Origin: Parietichytrium sp. I65-24A
Taxonomy: Eukaryota > Sar > Bigyra > Thraustochytrida > Thraustochytriidae
Length of the DNA stretch: 64,000 bases
Direction: 5' to 3'
NCBI GenBank assembly: GCA_012862575.1
Contig: BLSF01000037.1
Coordinates: 372,001-436,000 of the forward strand
The notes under the pieces are model-generated. The model was not told the DNA's origin, ran no database searches, and worked only from the letters and a program-made list of their open reading frames with translations. Positions 41,104-51,533 of the stretch are shown here, piece after piece. The position numbers and the translations under genes are program-made. Each line of letters opens with the position of its first letter. Position 1 is the stretch's first letter.

Positions 41104-42895
41104 ATGAAGCTGTTCGGCAAGCGCGGCAAGCGTAACAGCGGGTCTCGCAGCGGAAGTATGCGGGACCTGCTGGAAGAGACCGTGCCGGAGGTGGTGCAGC
41201 TCAATGTAGGAGGCACCAACTTCACAACGTCCAAGTCGACGCTGCTCAAGGATCCCAACACAAGGTTCTGGGCGTACTTTGGGGAAGAGACGGACCCATC
41301 CGAAAAGCTGCCAAAGGACGCGGAGGGGCGGTATTTCATTGACAGAGACGGGACTCACTTTGGGCTGATCCTCAACTTTTTGAGATGCAACGAGGCGGAC
41401 TTGCCGGACCCAGAGTCCCCCGAATGGAGCAACATCAAGCGCGAGGCGGAGTATTACAACTTGGAGGGGCTCTTGGAGCAGATGTACGAGGTGGAGATCG
41501 CCGAGGGCGAGGTGGAAGGAGGGCTCTCGGGCGGTGACATTCCACCACCAAGGGCGAAAATGTCCGCGGAAGAGCGCGCGCAGCGCGAGGAGCTGGACAG
41601 AATTCAGAGGCTCCGCGCCGATTTAGATGAGCGTGCCGCCGAGCTCGAGAGGAAATTGCTGCAGGGGAGCATCGACGGAACGATTGACGAGCGCGCCAAA
41701 GATTTGCTCACCTTAGAGTTGCGCCAGGTACAGCTCGAGAAGGATCGAGCCGAAATCCAGCAAAAGGAGGGCAGAGAGCTCCGCTACAACCTCTTGATCG
41801 TCGGTGTCACGGGAACGGGCAAAAGCTCCACGCTGAATACATTGCTGGACAAACAGGCATGCCAAGTCAGTGGTGCCCAGGCACAGGGAACCCGTGGATG
41901 CGTCCTTCGCGATGCCTCTCTGGACCCAGATCACTTTGTGTCCTACATCGACACGCAAGGGCTTGGTGCGGACACTAGCATCTCTGACACCGAGCTTCTG
42001 TCCCAAATCATGATCTCCACCGAGAGCATCCTGAAGATGGGCATTATTAATAACATTCTCATTTCCTTCGATGTAAACGCGCGCACAACGCCTGCAATGA
42101 TGGCGAACCAGCTTACCCTCATGGAGCTGTTTTCCGAACTTCGCCGCTCTTGCTTTTTGGTCTTCACAAAATGGAATACAAACTCTGTCCAAGTTGAGGT
42201 AAGTTGAGGTTCTAGTATGCGGGCAGAGAGGTTTGGTTTTCTTTAACAATCAGAGTATTCTTCTTGTCTGCATTTAGTGGAACAAACCACTGCGCGACTG
42301 GGTCCGAAAGTACAAGCGCGCCAAGACGGTTGCAGAAATTGAACAGGACCCGCCGAGCTATGAAGAAATGTACAAGGCGTACTGTCGGTATGTCATCGAC
42401 GCGCTCGCAAATGAAATGGATGGCGGCGCGTTTTCGAAGATGGGGAGCTTCTTGGCCTTCTTCGAAGCCCGCGTTTTGTTCTCTTACAACCTCGATGCGA
42501 TCCAGATAGAAGACCGTGAGGACGGGGTGTTGGATGCCTACCTTCAGCGTCTCTACGACTTTTACCGGAACAAAGCCCTCGACACCTTGGACCGCGGTTC
42601 TACCAAAATTATCACCGATGATTTGTCTTTTTTGAGGGAGGACGAGGCCACTATGCGAACCGTTGCAGCTCAATTGATTAGAAATAGGGACGAAAAGATC
42701 TACCAACTGGAGCAGGTTGGTCGTGAGTCCAAGAAGCGCAAGGAAATGAAGTCCATTTTTAATAGCATGGCTGCTGATAACACAAGCAGAATTAAGCACA
42801 AGGACTTTCGCGCAGAGACAAAGTACACCAACAAAATTGCCGGCTTGGCTGGTTTTGTTCGCTCGGTGGCCACTGCAGGGTGCAGCATAATGTAG
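41104..42895 (+). CDS. BTB/T1 domain fused to an AIG1/Toc34-like GTPase with a CaaX end, 2 exons
   Basis: Exon 1 is 41104-42198 and exon 2 is 42278-42895. The 79-nt intron has donor GTAAGT and acceptor TTTAG. The product is 570 residues. Residues about 29-130 are a KCTD/T1-type BTB domain (VVQLNVGGTNFTTSKSTLL, FLRCNEADLPDPES). A charged coiled coil follows at about 155-225. From about 234 a GTPase of the AIG1/GIMAP or Toc34 type begins: G1 GVTGTGKSSTLNTLL, G3 DTQGLGAD, G4 TKWN. The C-terminus is basic and ends in CSIM, a CaaX box with M in the last position, which predicts farnesylation. It probably assembles through the BTB domain and sits on an internal membrane, with GTP-controlled assembly. 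The partner is unknown. BTB domains often recruit cullin-3, but that is only a possibility here. Confidence 0.9.
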
Positions 42896-43679
42896 TGTCT
42901 TTTCCGAGTCACAGAGTATGAAAATTACCTTGTTCTTATTTCTTTCCGCAAATCATTCACTCCGTTTCATTCGTTCATGAACAATCAAACATATGATCTT
43001 TTCCACGGCGCTCCGGGAATAGCAACGCCTAACGTCTGTGAACACAAGTTGAACATTCAGAACAAAAAGTGTGCGAGTTTTCGATGCCAGTTCTCACTGT
43101 TCGCACACACAACCAAGAAAATTACACGACTCGGACAGGTGCACACCCACTCTATGGGAAAGTTGAAAACCACTAGGAAAATGTGTGCACTAAGCTACCC
43201 AAACTATTTGCGTAGCATTATCCTGTAATAGTGTTTATAATAGTAGAATGCACCCTGGCCCAGAACAGTCTAAAAGTTGTGAATTCATTCAATGAACATT
43301 CACAGTCAGTGAACACTGACTCTGAATACTGTGAAGACTATGAAGCATTGGAAATGTGTTTGTAAATTTTTTAAAGTTTTGAGCCTTCTCAGAGCGTGAG
43401 AGGATGTTTGGACGGAATGCACAGTGCGGTGCCTAGTACCGGCTGTGAGTACATGTACAGCACAGCTGCTTAGATCGATAAGGCATTCTAACCACACCTA
43501 CACAAGTCCATCTGCCTCTCTGGACTCGTTTCATTCCTCTGGATGTGAAGAGCCCTGGGAAAGGAACCCGGTGACATGATCTGACTATGTTCTGGTAAAA
43601 TGTCTTAGTCATTTGGCTATTGGTTCAGAGGTGAAGAGAACACACAGGACGCAATTCACTCTTTCGTAGTGGATAAACT

Positions 43680-43715
<36 letters not shown>

Positions 43716-43827
43716 TGAGCAGACTCTTGGAATCCCACGGGCAGACCTCTTTCCACTGAGTGACAGCCGCAACGAGGACGAGGAAGGCCACAGAGTGAGC
43801 GGCTCAACGCGGGGTCAGGCAGGCAGG
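42896..43827. other. Intergenic stretch with (CT)n repeat
   Basis: No gene seen. Contains an ATTCACAGTCA motif at 43298-43308 and the (CT)n tract. A frame in phase with the channel-like gene is open through the CT tract but starts with GTG. Confidence 0.45.
43682..43711. repeat. (CT)n microsatellite
   Basis: About 15 CT units, roughly 115 nt upstream of the channel-like gene's ATG. It may lie in the 5' leader. Confidence 0.85.
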
Positions 43828-44952
43828 ATGTACAAGCTTGGAGAGGCAAAGTGGGTGGACACATGGAAGAGCCGTGTAACAGGAGGTCCGATAATTGCAG
43901 AGTTGCGTTATGATCTGGTGTCCGTGAGCGACATCTCGTTCGCAAGGGCCAAATTCAATGCAAAGTTCCTCATTCAGGTGCGCGTGCACGCAAGCGATCT
44001 CTACTCCTCGAAAGAAGAGAGGCGGACGTCTCCAGGAGAGCCAAATTTCATCACTATCGACAACAATGTTAAAATTGCAGAGTGGAATCCGTGGTTGGAG
44101 ATCCGAGGCAAGCTAGAAAATAAATGGACTTGGACTCGCGAAGACAAGAACGAGGACCTCATCTCTTTCGTGCACGAAATCTCCGGTGAGTTCCCCATCG
44201 GATCCCCGGAACGCGGGTACCTATATCCCTTTGACTATTACGAGCTTCCGATTCAGATCAGCAGCAACTGGGATAAAGACAAAATCATTTTCGTACCTTG
44301 GGATGCGGAATGGGGTTCCGAGGAAGCCAAAGCCGCCCTTGTCAAACCCGTCTATGTCTGCAACACCGTATGTTCTCGCACGCGTGGAGATGACATGCAG
44401 AGTACCCTGAAAAATACTTGGAGTTACAAGGAACATCCGTCTCTGCAATTTACAAGCTCCAAGGGCTTCAGCAAGGTGACATATAGCCAGGTTCTCGCAA
44501 AGGTCTATGTTTCGCGCCATTTCTTTCTTTCGCTAGTATACGAGGTATTGCGCCCGTTTTGTCTGGGTTTTGCGTCCATTTGGTCTCTATTCTATCTCGA
44601 GGATGCCTCATTTGTGATCCCCACAAACGTGTCTCTTATTGTGGCAATGTCTGTTGCTTTCGAAAAAGGCTCCAACAACGAGCGTATGACGATTGCCTCA
44701 GGATACAAGCTCTCAATGTTTATCATCACCGTACTCACACTCATTGTATCTGTGCTACCTCAGTTTGAGCCAAACAGCGAGTCACGTAAAGTTGTTCAGA
44801 TTGCTGGCTGGGTTCTTCTTGGCATTTTCAACTTTATCCCTTTCCTCATTGTGCTATCTACAATTGCGACTCGCTTGCACATCAAGGCAAGATACGAGCC
44901 TAAGACCTCTCGCATTGAACCATCGACCAGCCTCTTGAAAGAGGAGGTGTAG
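43828..44952 (+). CDS. Pentameric ligand-gated ion channel-like protein
   Basis: The product has 374 residues from the first ATG in frame. Residues 1-225 look like a beta-rich ligand-binding domain; they include RGYLYPFDYYELPIQI, which resembles the FPFD turn of the pentameric receptor family. Four membrane segments follow: M1 about 232-257, M2 about 262-281 (ASFVIPTNVSLIVAMSVAF), M3 about 288-312 and M4 about 324-350, the order and spacing of that family. The paired cysteines of the eukaryotic Cys-loop are not evident, so it would be closer to Cys-less prokaryotic-type members. No signal peptide is seen. The M2-M3 linker is short and charged (EKGSNNER). The call rests on topology and one motif; a different four-TM receptor is the alternative. 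Confidence 0.55.
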   Translation: MYKLGEAKWVDTWKSRVTGGPIIAELRYDLVSVSDISFARAKFNAKFLIQVRVHASDLYSSKEERRTSPGEPNFITIDNNVKIAEWNPWLEIRGKLENKWTWTREDKNEDLISFVHEISGEFPIGSPERGYLYPFDYYELPIQISSNWDKDKIIFVPWDAEWGSEEAKAALVKPVYVCNTVCSRTRGDDMQSTLKNTWSYKEHPSLQFTSSKGFSKVTYSQVLAKVYVSRHFFLSLVYEVLRPFCLGFASIWSLFYLEDASFVIPTNVSLIVAMSVAFEKGSNNERMTIASGYKLSMFIITVLTLIVSVLPQFEPNSESRKVVQIAGWVLLGIFNFIPFLIVLSTIATRLHIKARYEPKTSRIEPSTSLLKEEV

Positions 44953-45489
44953 AGGAGGAGCTTGGCCACCGTGACGACTTGCTCGCTTTCGATCTATTCC
45001 CGACAAACTATGTTTTCTTTCGTTATTCTTCCAAAAAATGTACAATTTTCTCCTGAAACCTGCCAATCTGATCTTTCATCAATCAATGCAATCACCATGA
45101 CTCATTATCATCCTGCCGTAGACCCAAACAAGCCTCAACTTGCCTGATGCCTGAGCAAGTCGCACAACTCCAGGCTTTTTTTAAACGCTATTTTTGTTCG
45201 AATGGTTGAGCACATATTTCATTCGTTTTCGGTTGAGTCGCACAATCGGATGAAACTCATGAGCCTAAATGGCAGAACCGCTGCTGGTATGGTGAAAACG
45301 TTTATATTTGAGTATCTTGTCTATCTTGTCGTCACCAGCAGCAAATTACCACTTGAAAAAGAAAACTTGATGGTCAAGATCAAGAGACGTGAGATTGTTG
45401 TTTCTTTGCCAGAACTGCAAAAAACTTGCACCACTCTACTGGTGAGCTTCTGGAGCAGAGAAAAAGCCAAAAATGAAAGCCATAATCCA

Positions 45490-45561
45490 TTCCCACACCG
45501 GGAATCGAACCCGGATCTTCACGGTGAGAGCGTAATATCCTAACCATTGGACTATGTGGGA
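45490..45561 (-). tRNA. tRNA-Glu(CTC), copy 1
   Basis: 72-nt cloverleaf with acceptor stem TCCCACA/TGTGGGA, discriminator A, anticodon loop CTCTCAC (anticodon CTC) and T arm CCGGG-TTCGATT-CCCGG. No intron. Identical in sequence to the five other copies in this window. T5 runs follow within 35 nt. Confidence 0.93.
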
Positions 45562-45755
45562 CCAACTGACGCAGGCGCCTTGGTTGCTGCTTGGGCTGAG
45601 CAGGCCAATAAGTACATTGGTCTTGGACACGTATTGAGAGCCCATAAACATCATTAAGCTATAGCTAGAGTACGGATGGGCTATTAGTAGCTCTACTAGC
45701 GAGCTATTCGACATCGTAGCAATCACTCCGCAACCACACCATCATACACATAATC

Positions 45756-47053
45756 ATGATACGTAAACATGATCTAAAAAACGCTGTCAACGCTGTCGAC
45801 GCGGACAACGCGGAAAGCGCAGGGCCCGAAAGCTTTAAACTGCTAAGAAACAACTGTGTTCCGCTCCGCCGCAAGAGAGCTCTTATGCTTGGGCGAGAGA
45901 GTGTCGCGGTGCTGGCAGATCGCGTGGTGGAATCACTCGCGAGCCCGCCAGATCGAAGAGAAGAGCTGTGCGGAGTGCTTTTGGGCCGCCAGAGAGAGAG
46001 TGATTTTTTTTGTATAGATGCTCTCTGGGTGAGCGATGTGAATGCACTCACGCTTGTAACCGGTCTAGAAATTGTTGGTGTGGTTGACGAGAAAAATTTG
46101 GAGCGGTTTAGGTGAGTGTGGCCCTCACTCGTGTTCACTGAGATGGTTTAGAGCCAGAAACTAACCTGCGGCCTTACGTTGCCACGAGAAGAAAAGCATC
46201 ATGGCGGGCAACATCAAAAGAACTCGTTGTCCTGGACGCGGATGGGGCAACGGCTAGGACTGCAATTTTAAAGTCGAACGTAAGTTGTGTATTTAGAAAA
46301 TGTCAAGTCCGCTTCGATGACAAGGTAAGGTACGTCAGCATAGATGTGCTCATACCGCTAAATGTGTCTTTACCAATTCCGCGGGGAAGACCGACTCCTT
46401 CCAACGAAGTTTCAAACCTGATATTGGACCAGCTCGCTGGAATGAAAGAAAGCGATGTGATGCTGTTAGACGCAGAGACCTCGCTACCGATTCGAGCTTT
46501 TCCTCAACGCAACTGCGAGGTACGGGCATTGGCCAAATGTCCTCATCTCGCTACAGCTAGCCAAGATGGCATGAACTTGAGATTTGTCGGCGACTTTCAC
46601 TGCACAGTTGGCCAAGTCTTAGGCTTGGATGAGGGAGAATCGGGGCTAAGCCTGTCGAAAACAATGTTGAACGATCTTTTTCAAACAGTGTCGCGTCGGC
46701 TACACCATCCCACAGTTGCAAAAAACCTCAATAATGACCTACAACTTGGTTTGCTTCGAGTGGGCTTACCATCGCGCTTTAATGCCTCCAGAATTGACGG
46801 AGCTGCTGTCCTGCAGCTCTACTCAGACTCTCCGCTTGACGCGGTAAACGGAGTCCGTGCAAGTATGAAATCCTCTCTCGGAGAGGAAGTTCTCAAAGCA
46901 TTGCCTTTGCTCAATTGTCTGGAAAGCCCAACCGAGCCGGAGGAGCATTCTTCCGGAAGCCACGCCAAGAGATCGTTTTTTTCGCCATTGCACCTATGCA
47001 TCCTCGCAATTGCAGTTGCAATCGTGTTACAGTGTTTTTTGGGAGCTTGGTGA
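45756..47053 (+). CDS. ODR4: ODR4-like tail-anchored protein, 2 exons
   Basis: Exon 1 is 45756-46111 (donor GTGAGT) and exon 2 begins at 46189 or 46192 (both in phase) and ends at 47053, giving about 405 residues. The N-terminal half has an MPN-like feel: ELCGVLLGRQ, then VTGLEIVGVVDE. The middle reads KELVVLDADGA, then VSIDVLIPLNVSLPIP, similar in order to the region of animal ODR4 before its long C-terminal domain. A final membrane segment (LHLCILAIAVAIVLQCFLG) ends the protein. ODR4 in animals is an ER tail-anchored protein that helps receptor trafficking and partners the UFM1-specific protease UFSP2; the assignment here is from recalled motif order and the C-terminal anchor. The gene ends 7 nt from the convergent CENP-T-like gene. 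Confidence 0.62.
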
Positions 47054-47060
47054 TGCCGAG

Positions 47061-48845
47061 TCAAGACCGCTTGCACTTGCGCAGCGCTTGAATAACGGGG
47101 TCCGAATACTCTCGAGGCAAAAGCTTCCTGACCTGATTTTGCAGATCTCGCTCGGACGAGATGGCTCGTTGCCGAAACAATAAGCACTCGACATCTCGCA
47201 AATCTAATGTTTGACGGCCGGCATGCGCAGCATATGCACTCAAGTCGCTCGTTGCCTGTTCAAAAAATTGCCGGGAGACTTGCTCGACGACTGCCATACT
47301 GTCACTTGTACACGTGGTCAGGCCGGTCTGTGAAGTTTTAAGAAGATTCGTCCACAAGCGTTTCATCACCGAACGTGGCAGAACCGGCGGTGTCAGCTCG
47401 GTCTCCGCGTCCGACCCGTCCTCGTGATCGTCGAAAAAATTAACCTTCTCTTCTGTAATTGGCACAAGTCCTTCCTTTATTCTCTTGCGCTGCAGCTGTT
47501 CGGGCTGTCGCTTCCTTGGCCTGCCCATTAGATCGCCCAAGGTAGGCGGAGCGAATTCACTTTCTCTATCCATTCGACCCAAGGACGGTGTCCCCCGGCT
47601 CTTTAAGCTACTTCCTTGCAGCAGCGTTGTTTGCGGCACGAGGGATGGTGTTTGGGCGAGTGAATACGAATTGGAAAGACTTGGTCTACCTCTGCGTGGA
47701 AGTTTCTTAACCGTAGAGAGGAGTGTGCCGCTATCTCGGTTTGAGCGTCGACCAATTGAAAGCAACGAATCGGCCGTGTGTTGTGAGAACCCCGAAAGCA
47801 TACTGCTCCGGCCCGTGCTCATGGCCAGCTGTTGCTTTCGAGAATGCTGGACCGGAGTGGAGTTGATGCCAGAGAGCGACACGAGTGGCACTTCGTCCAC
47901 GTTCCGCGCTGCACGCTGATAGTGCCGAGCATTTCGTTCCATATCTGCAAATGGGTCATCGTCATCGCTATCGCTCGGCGCGCCGCCAAAATCAGCTTCG
48001 TCACCAATATCTCCGTCGTCATCTTCGCCTTGCACCGTTTGTGGCGCATCGCGTTGCTTGTTGACACTCTCTTTCGTAGCGAAGAAGCCATCGTCTTCTT
48101 CCTCGTCTGCCTCACCGGCTGCACCAGTTTCGCTTGTCCTTTCGCTTGCATTTAAAACAATTACGTGTGCCCCGTGCTCTTCGTCCTGTTCAAAATCTTT
48201 ATCATCACTTTCAGCTTGACGATCTTTTACCTGCAAGCTTTTCCTTGATTTTAAAATTGGAGGCGCAGTGTCCAGAAAGCCGCGAATAAACGTTCGCGGC
48301 GTGTCGCGAGCCTCTCTTGGAGGCATCTTTTGGCTCATTTCAGGGGCGGTTTCCCGGATGGATAACTGCGCAGTAGCTGTCGTGGAAGTGTCCACGTTTT
48401 CCATGCCGTCCGCAACACCTGCTCTTTCACCAACAAAGTGGTCTGGAGCGGCGGTGAGGAATCCTCGGATCAGGGTTCGTGGCGTTTGTGAAGTATCGCC
48501 ATCTCGCGCAAAGCGTGGCGTTGCAGCAGTTACATTCTGGACAGCCGAGCCAATGTTGAAATTCGTTGATTTCTTCTCGGGGACGCTCTCCAGCCCGCTG
48601 GATCGCGGCGCTTCAAGATCTCTCGCAAATTGGACCGGCGTCTGCAAAACCTGTGCAGGCACTATTCTGCGCTTGCCGCCAGAGACACGCTCTTCCAATG
48701 GCCGTTTCAAGTCTCGAATATCAGCTCCCAAGAAGCCTCGGATAGCAGTCCTCGGCGTGCTCTCAGGCAACTTTGTTGACTTGCTCACCAACGGCGCCAA
48801 CGCGTTCTCCACATTCTCCATATTCTCCGCGTTCTCGGCGCTCAT
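47061..48845 (-). CDS. CENPT: CENP-T-like kinetochore protein
   Basis: The frame encodes 594 residues from the ATG at 48845. The C-terminal ~110 residues match the CENP-T histone fold: LPRSVMKRLW, then VSRQFFEQATSDLSAYAAHAG, RQTLDLRDVECLLFRQ and LLPREYSDPVI. The N-terminal half carries three copies of a TPRTxIRGFL motif (T30, T121, T182), related to the TPRTLL motifs of vertebrate CENP-T that become CDK sites and recruit the Ndc80 complex. A long acidic, disordered middle lies between. CENP-T pairs with CENP-W and links centromeric chromatin to outer kinetochore complexes in the nucleus. The repeated TP motif suggests more than one Ndc80-binding site. Both ends of the family are recognisable, so confidence is high. 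Confidence 0.88.
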   Translation of the reverse strand: MSAENAENMENVENALAPLVSKSTKLPESTPRTAIRGFLGADIRDLKRPLEERVSGGKRRIVPAQVLQTPVQFARDLEAPRSSGLESVPEKKSTNFNIGSAVQNVTAATPRFARDGDTSQTPRTLIRGFLTAAPDHFVGERAGVADGMENVDTSTTATAQLSIRETAPEMSQKMPPREARDTPRTFIRGFLDTAPPILKSRKSLQVKDRQAESDDKDFEQDEEHGAHVIVLNASERTSETGAAGEADEEEDDGFFATKESVNKQRDAPQTVQGEDDDGDIGDEADFGGAPSDSDDDDPFADMERNARHYQRAARNVDEVPLVSLSGINSTPVQHSRKQQLAMSTGRSSMLSGFSQHTADSLLSIGRRSNRDSGTLLSTVKKLPRRGRPSLSNSYSLAQTPSLVPQTTLLQGSSLKSRGTPSLGRMDRESEFAPPTLGDLMGRPRKRQPEQLQRKRIKEGLVPITEEKVNFFDDHEDGSDAETELTPPVLPRSVMKRLWTNLLKTSQTGLTTCTSDSMAVVEQVSRQFFEQATSDLSAYAAHAGRQTLDLRDVECLLFRQRAISSERDLQNQVRKLLPREYSDPVIQALRKCKRS

Positions 48846-49470
48846 CGTCGCCAGCGCCCCACTGCGGGCAGGGATCGAACCTTTTCCAACTGCCGAACGG
48901 CGAACGGCGAACGGGAAGTTTTCCTCCGTGGTGTCTCGACCTGGATGCCTGTGAAAGTGCGTCCTCCCGGGACTCGCGTTTACTCAAGGACCGCCGCTTG
49001 CTCCGCACGTGAGCGTACGAGACTAGAACATGTCCGGGCTCGGCGAGTGCTGTACCAAACGGTGAGTTTGCGTCCTGCCAGTTCGACTCGTGGGCACGCA
49101 GGAGTGTCGCTGGAAGAGAATCATCACATAGACTCGGATTTGATTTGAATGACTAACTGTAAATACCGGGTACTGATTGTCCTGATCCTACTACCGCTAG
49201 GCGCTGCTCCAACTAATTTTATTTTCGAAACCTTTTAAAGACCCGGGTGTTCGTTTTAAAAACTAGCTTTTAAAAGCAAGTTCTCCAAAGACTTTTTGTG
49301 ATCATGCGAACCTAGTTGATGGACACAGTCGCCACGCTTTTCGTTGTTGGGATTTGGTCAACGTCAAAACGTAATTCACATTCGTCACGTCATTCTCCGA
49401 ATATATAAAAAATTGGATAAAAAATTGGAAAAAGAGTAAAAAGAGAACGAAAAAGAAACTCGTAATCCCT

Positions 49471-49542
49471 TTCCCACACCGGGAATCGAACCCGGATCTT
49501 CACGGTGAGAGCGTAATATCCTAACCATTGGACTATGTGGGA
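49471..49542 (-). tRNA. tRNA-Glu(CTC), copy 2
   Basis: Identical 72-nt tRNA-Glu(CTC). The 5' flank AACTACTGG is shared with copies 3 and 4. Confidence 0.93.
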
Positions 49543-49854
49543 CCAGTAGTTATTACTGGTTTCCTCGTGACCCTTAAAGTGTAAAAGGACAGGGAATCAA
49601 ACGGTTACTACTAGTCGAGCACAGTGCTGTGAGTTCGGAACTACGATGAGAATGCTCATCGTCCCGTCAATTCATAATGGTGCTCACAATCAGCGACTTC
49701 TCCAAAATCTCCAAAAATCTCCAAAATACTGGTACGAACAAATTAATTAATTCGTGACGTTCACGTTCATGTGCACTGAGAAAGTTCCGCGAAGCAAAAA
49801 GGGTAGTTTTACCAATAGCAACAAAAAGCTAAAAAAATGAGGTCACAATCATAA

Positions 49855-49926
49855 TTCCCACACCGGGAATCGAACCCGGATCTTCACGGTGAGAGCGTAA
49901 TATCCTAACCATTGGACTATGTGGGA
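49855..49926 (-). tRNA. tRNA-Glu(CTC), copy 3
   Basis: Identical 72-nt tRNA-Glu(CTC). A T7 run follows within about 20 nt. The 5' flank AACTACTGG matches copies 2 and 4. Confidence 0.93.
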
Positions 49927-50305
49927 CCAGTAGTTATCTTCGCAATTCGCATGGAGCCATATGTACCTTGATTAACTTGACTAGCAAGTTTACGTAGTAA
50001 TTTACTAATCCTAATCGGCAAGTCGTCACAGTTCCGTGAAGTGAAGTTTCCAGTTTTTTTTTTTTAAAGAATGGAAAGCTACGAAACGGATACAAACACT
50101 ACCGACACGTGGTGGAGCAGCTTGGCGGTTTGTAGCCGCGTTGTGGTGGAAAAGTCAAAGCTCTCCCGTCTTCGTGCTGAGCTGCGCCATCGCATGCCCT
50201 CGCTGCATTTGCTGCTTCACTTTTAGCACTTTTAGCACTTTTAGCATAGATGTTTCATGCAAAACATGGATAAAGGGCCTAGGAAACCTCGTCGCTAACT
50301 ACTGG

Positions 50306-50377
50306 TCCCACATAGTCCAATGGTTAGGATATTACGCTCTCACCGTGAAGATCCGGGTTCGATTCCCGGTGTGGGAA
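50306..50377 (+). tRNA. tRNA-Glu(CTC), copy 4
   Basis: Identical 72-nt tRNA-Glu(CTC) in the opposite orientation to copy 3; the two are head to head. The 5' flank AACTACTGG is shared with copies 2 and 3. Confidence 0.93.
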
Positions 50378-50875
50378 TTTATTTTATTGCTTCCTTAGCG
50401 AGAATTCGTTTTCTTGCGCCAAAGCCTGAGAGACAGTGAGCCGAAAGTGGCACACAGAGTCAGTTGCAGCATCCTTGTGATCCTTGCTTAAAATTCTCTC
50501 TTTCGTATCCTGTCATTAGTGTTGTGCACCCCACTATGGCAGGGATTACAGCTGCTCAGTGTCGTTCGCCTCCGCTGAGTGTTCTGTGTCAACCTGCACT
50601 TTTGGTTCTCTTCTTTCCTTAATTTTGCAGTTCTTGTGCTTGCCTTAGGTTAACACACAGTCTCAGTAAGTTCTAAAATCCTCACTCAAAATCTTTCTTT
50701 TGTATCCTCCACTTGTTTCTGTACCAGTATGTACCATTACTCGTATCCTTTCAAGTTTGTGTGAAACTGAACCTGCAGTTTCAACAAAATCCATTTGAAA
50801 ACCAAAGTGGAAACTACAAAGAATGTCTTCGATGGCTACAAAAAGAGCTTCAGGCGCCTCGAAATGTGTAACAAA

Positions 50876-50947
50876 TCCCACATAGTCCAATGGTTAGGAT
50901 ATTACGCTCTCACCGTGAAGATCCGGGTTCGATTCCCGGTGTGGGAA
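50876..50947 (+). tRNA. tRNA-Glu(CTC), copy 5
   Basis: Identical 72-nt tRNA-Glu(CTC). The 3' flank ATGGATTATGGGTTC is shared with copy 6, followed by a T6 terminator. Confidence 0.93.
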
Positions 50948-51016
50948 ATGGATTATGGGTTCCTTTTTTATTTTGGTCTGTTTTATGGTTTTTATTTCTT
51001 CTTTTGTCATGTTTTG

Positions 51017-51397
51017 ATGATGCGCACTGATCGAGCATCCAGCAGATCAAGCAGATCCTCACTCGTAAAGCGAGCGCTCAACTATGTGAAAATGCAGTCG
51101 GCTAAAGCGGCGGTGAAAATCCAAGCTCTTCACCGCGGCAATCGAGCTCGGAAAGAGTTTAAGACTCGTCATGATATTCTTCACGGTGGGAGGCTCAGAG
51201 AGAATCTTTCTCTCGAGCAAACGCCAGTGGCCGAAAATGCTCCAGCGCGACCCGAACGTGCTTTTCTGTTTTCTTTTAAAATTTATTATTTTTATTATTT
51301 TAACTTGAGTGGGTTAGGTGTCGGTGCGCTGGCAAAGCCGCCTCGTACGGTTACCGTCACGTATCCTAGTGCCTGCGGCACCTGCCACACCAGCTAA
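51017..51397 (+). CDS. Short ORF with a calmodulin-binding IQ motif
   Basis: From the ATG at 51017 the frame gives about 126 residues. Near residues 30-47 it reads AAVKIQALHRGNRARKEF, a good IQ motif that would bind calmodulin-like proteins. The rest is Ser- and Arg-rich at the start and AT-biased later, so the end may be an intron or non-coding. It sits between tRNA-Glu copies 5 and 6. It may be a fragment of a larger, spliced or broken gene. The IQ motif is convincing; the gene boundaries are not. Confidence 0.35.
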   Translation: MMRTDRASSRSSRSSLVKRALNYVKMQSAKAAVKIQALHRGNRARKEFKTRHDILHGGRLRENLSLEQTPVAENAPARPERAFLFSFKIYYFYYFNLSGLGVGALAKPPRTVTVTYPSACGTCHTS

Positions 51398-51533
51398 GAC
51401 GAGCTGGAAATTAAAAGCGGCAGATGAGAAGGTGCAGTACGTTGGGCTGCTGGCCGTCTTTCCTTTGTGGTCTTCGGAGTTGCAAAAACAAGGTCCAAAT
51501 GCCCAGAACGCAAAAAAAGAACCCATAATCCAT

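Noticed and set aside
45202-45565. ORFs running through tRNA-Glu copy 1
   Set aside because: The C-terminal part is a translation of the tRNA itself; similar ORFs pass through copies 4, 5 and 6.
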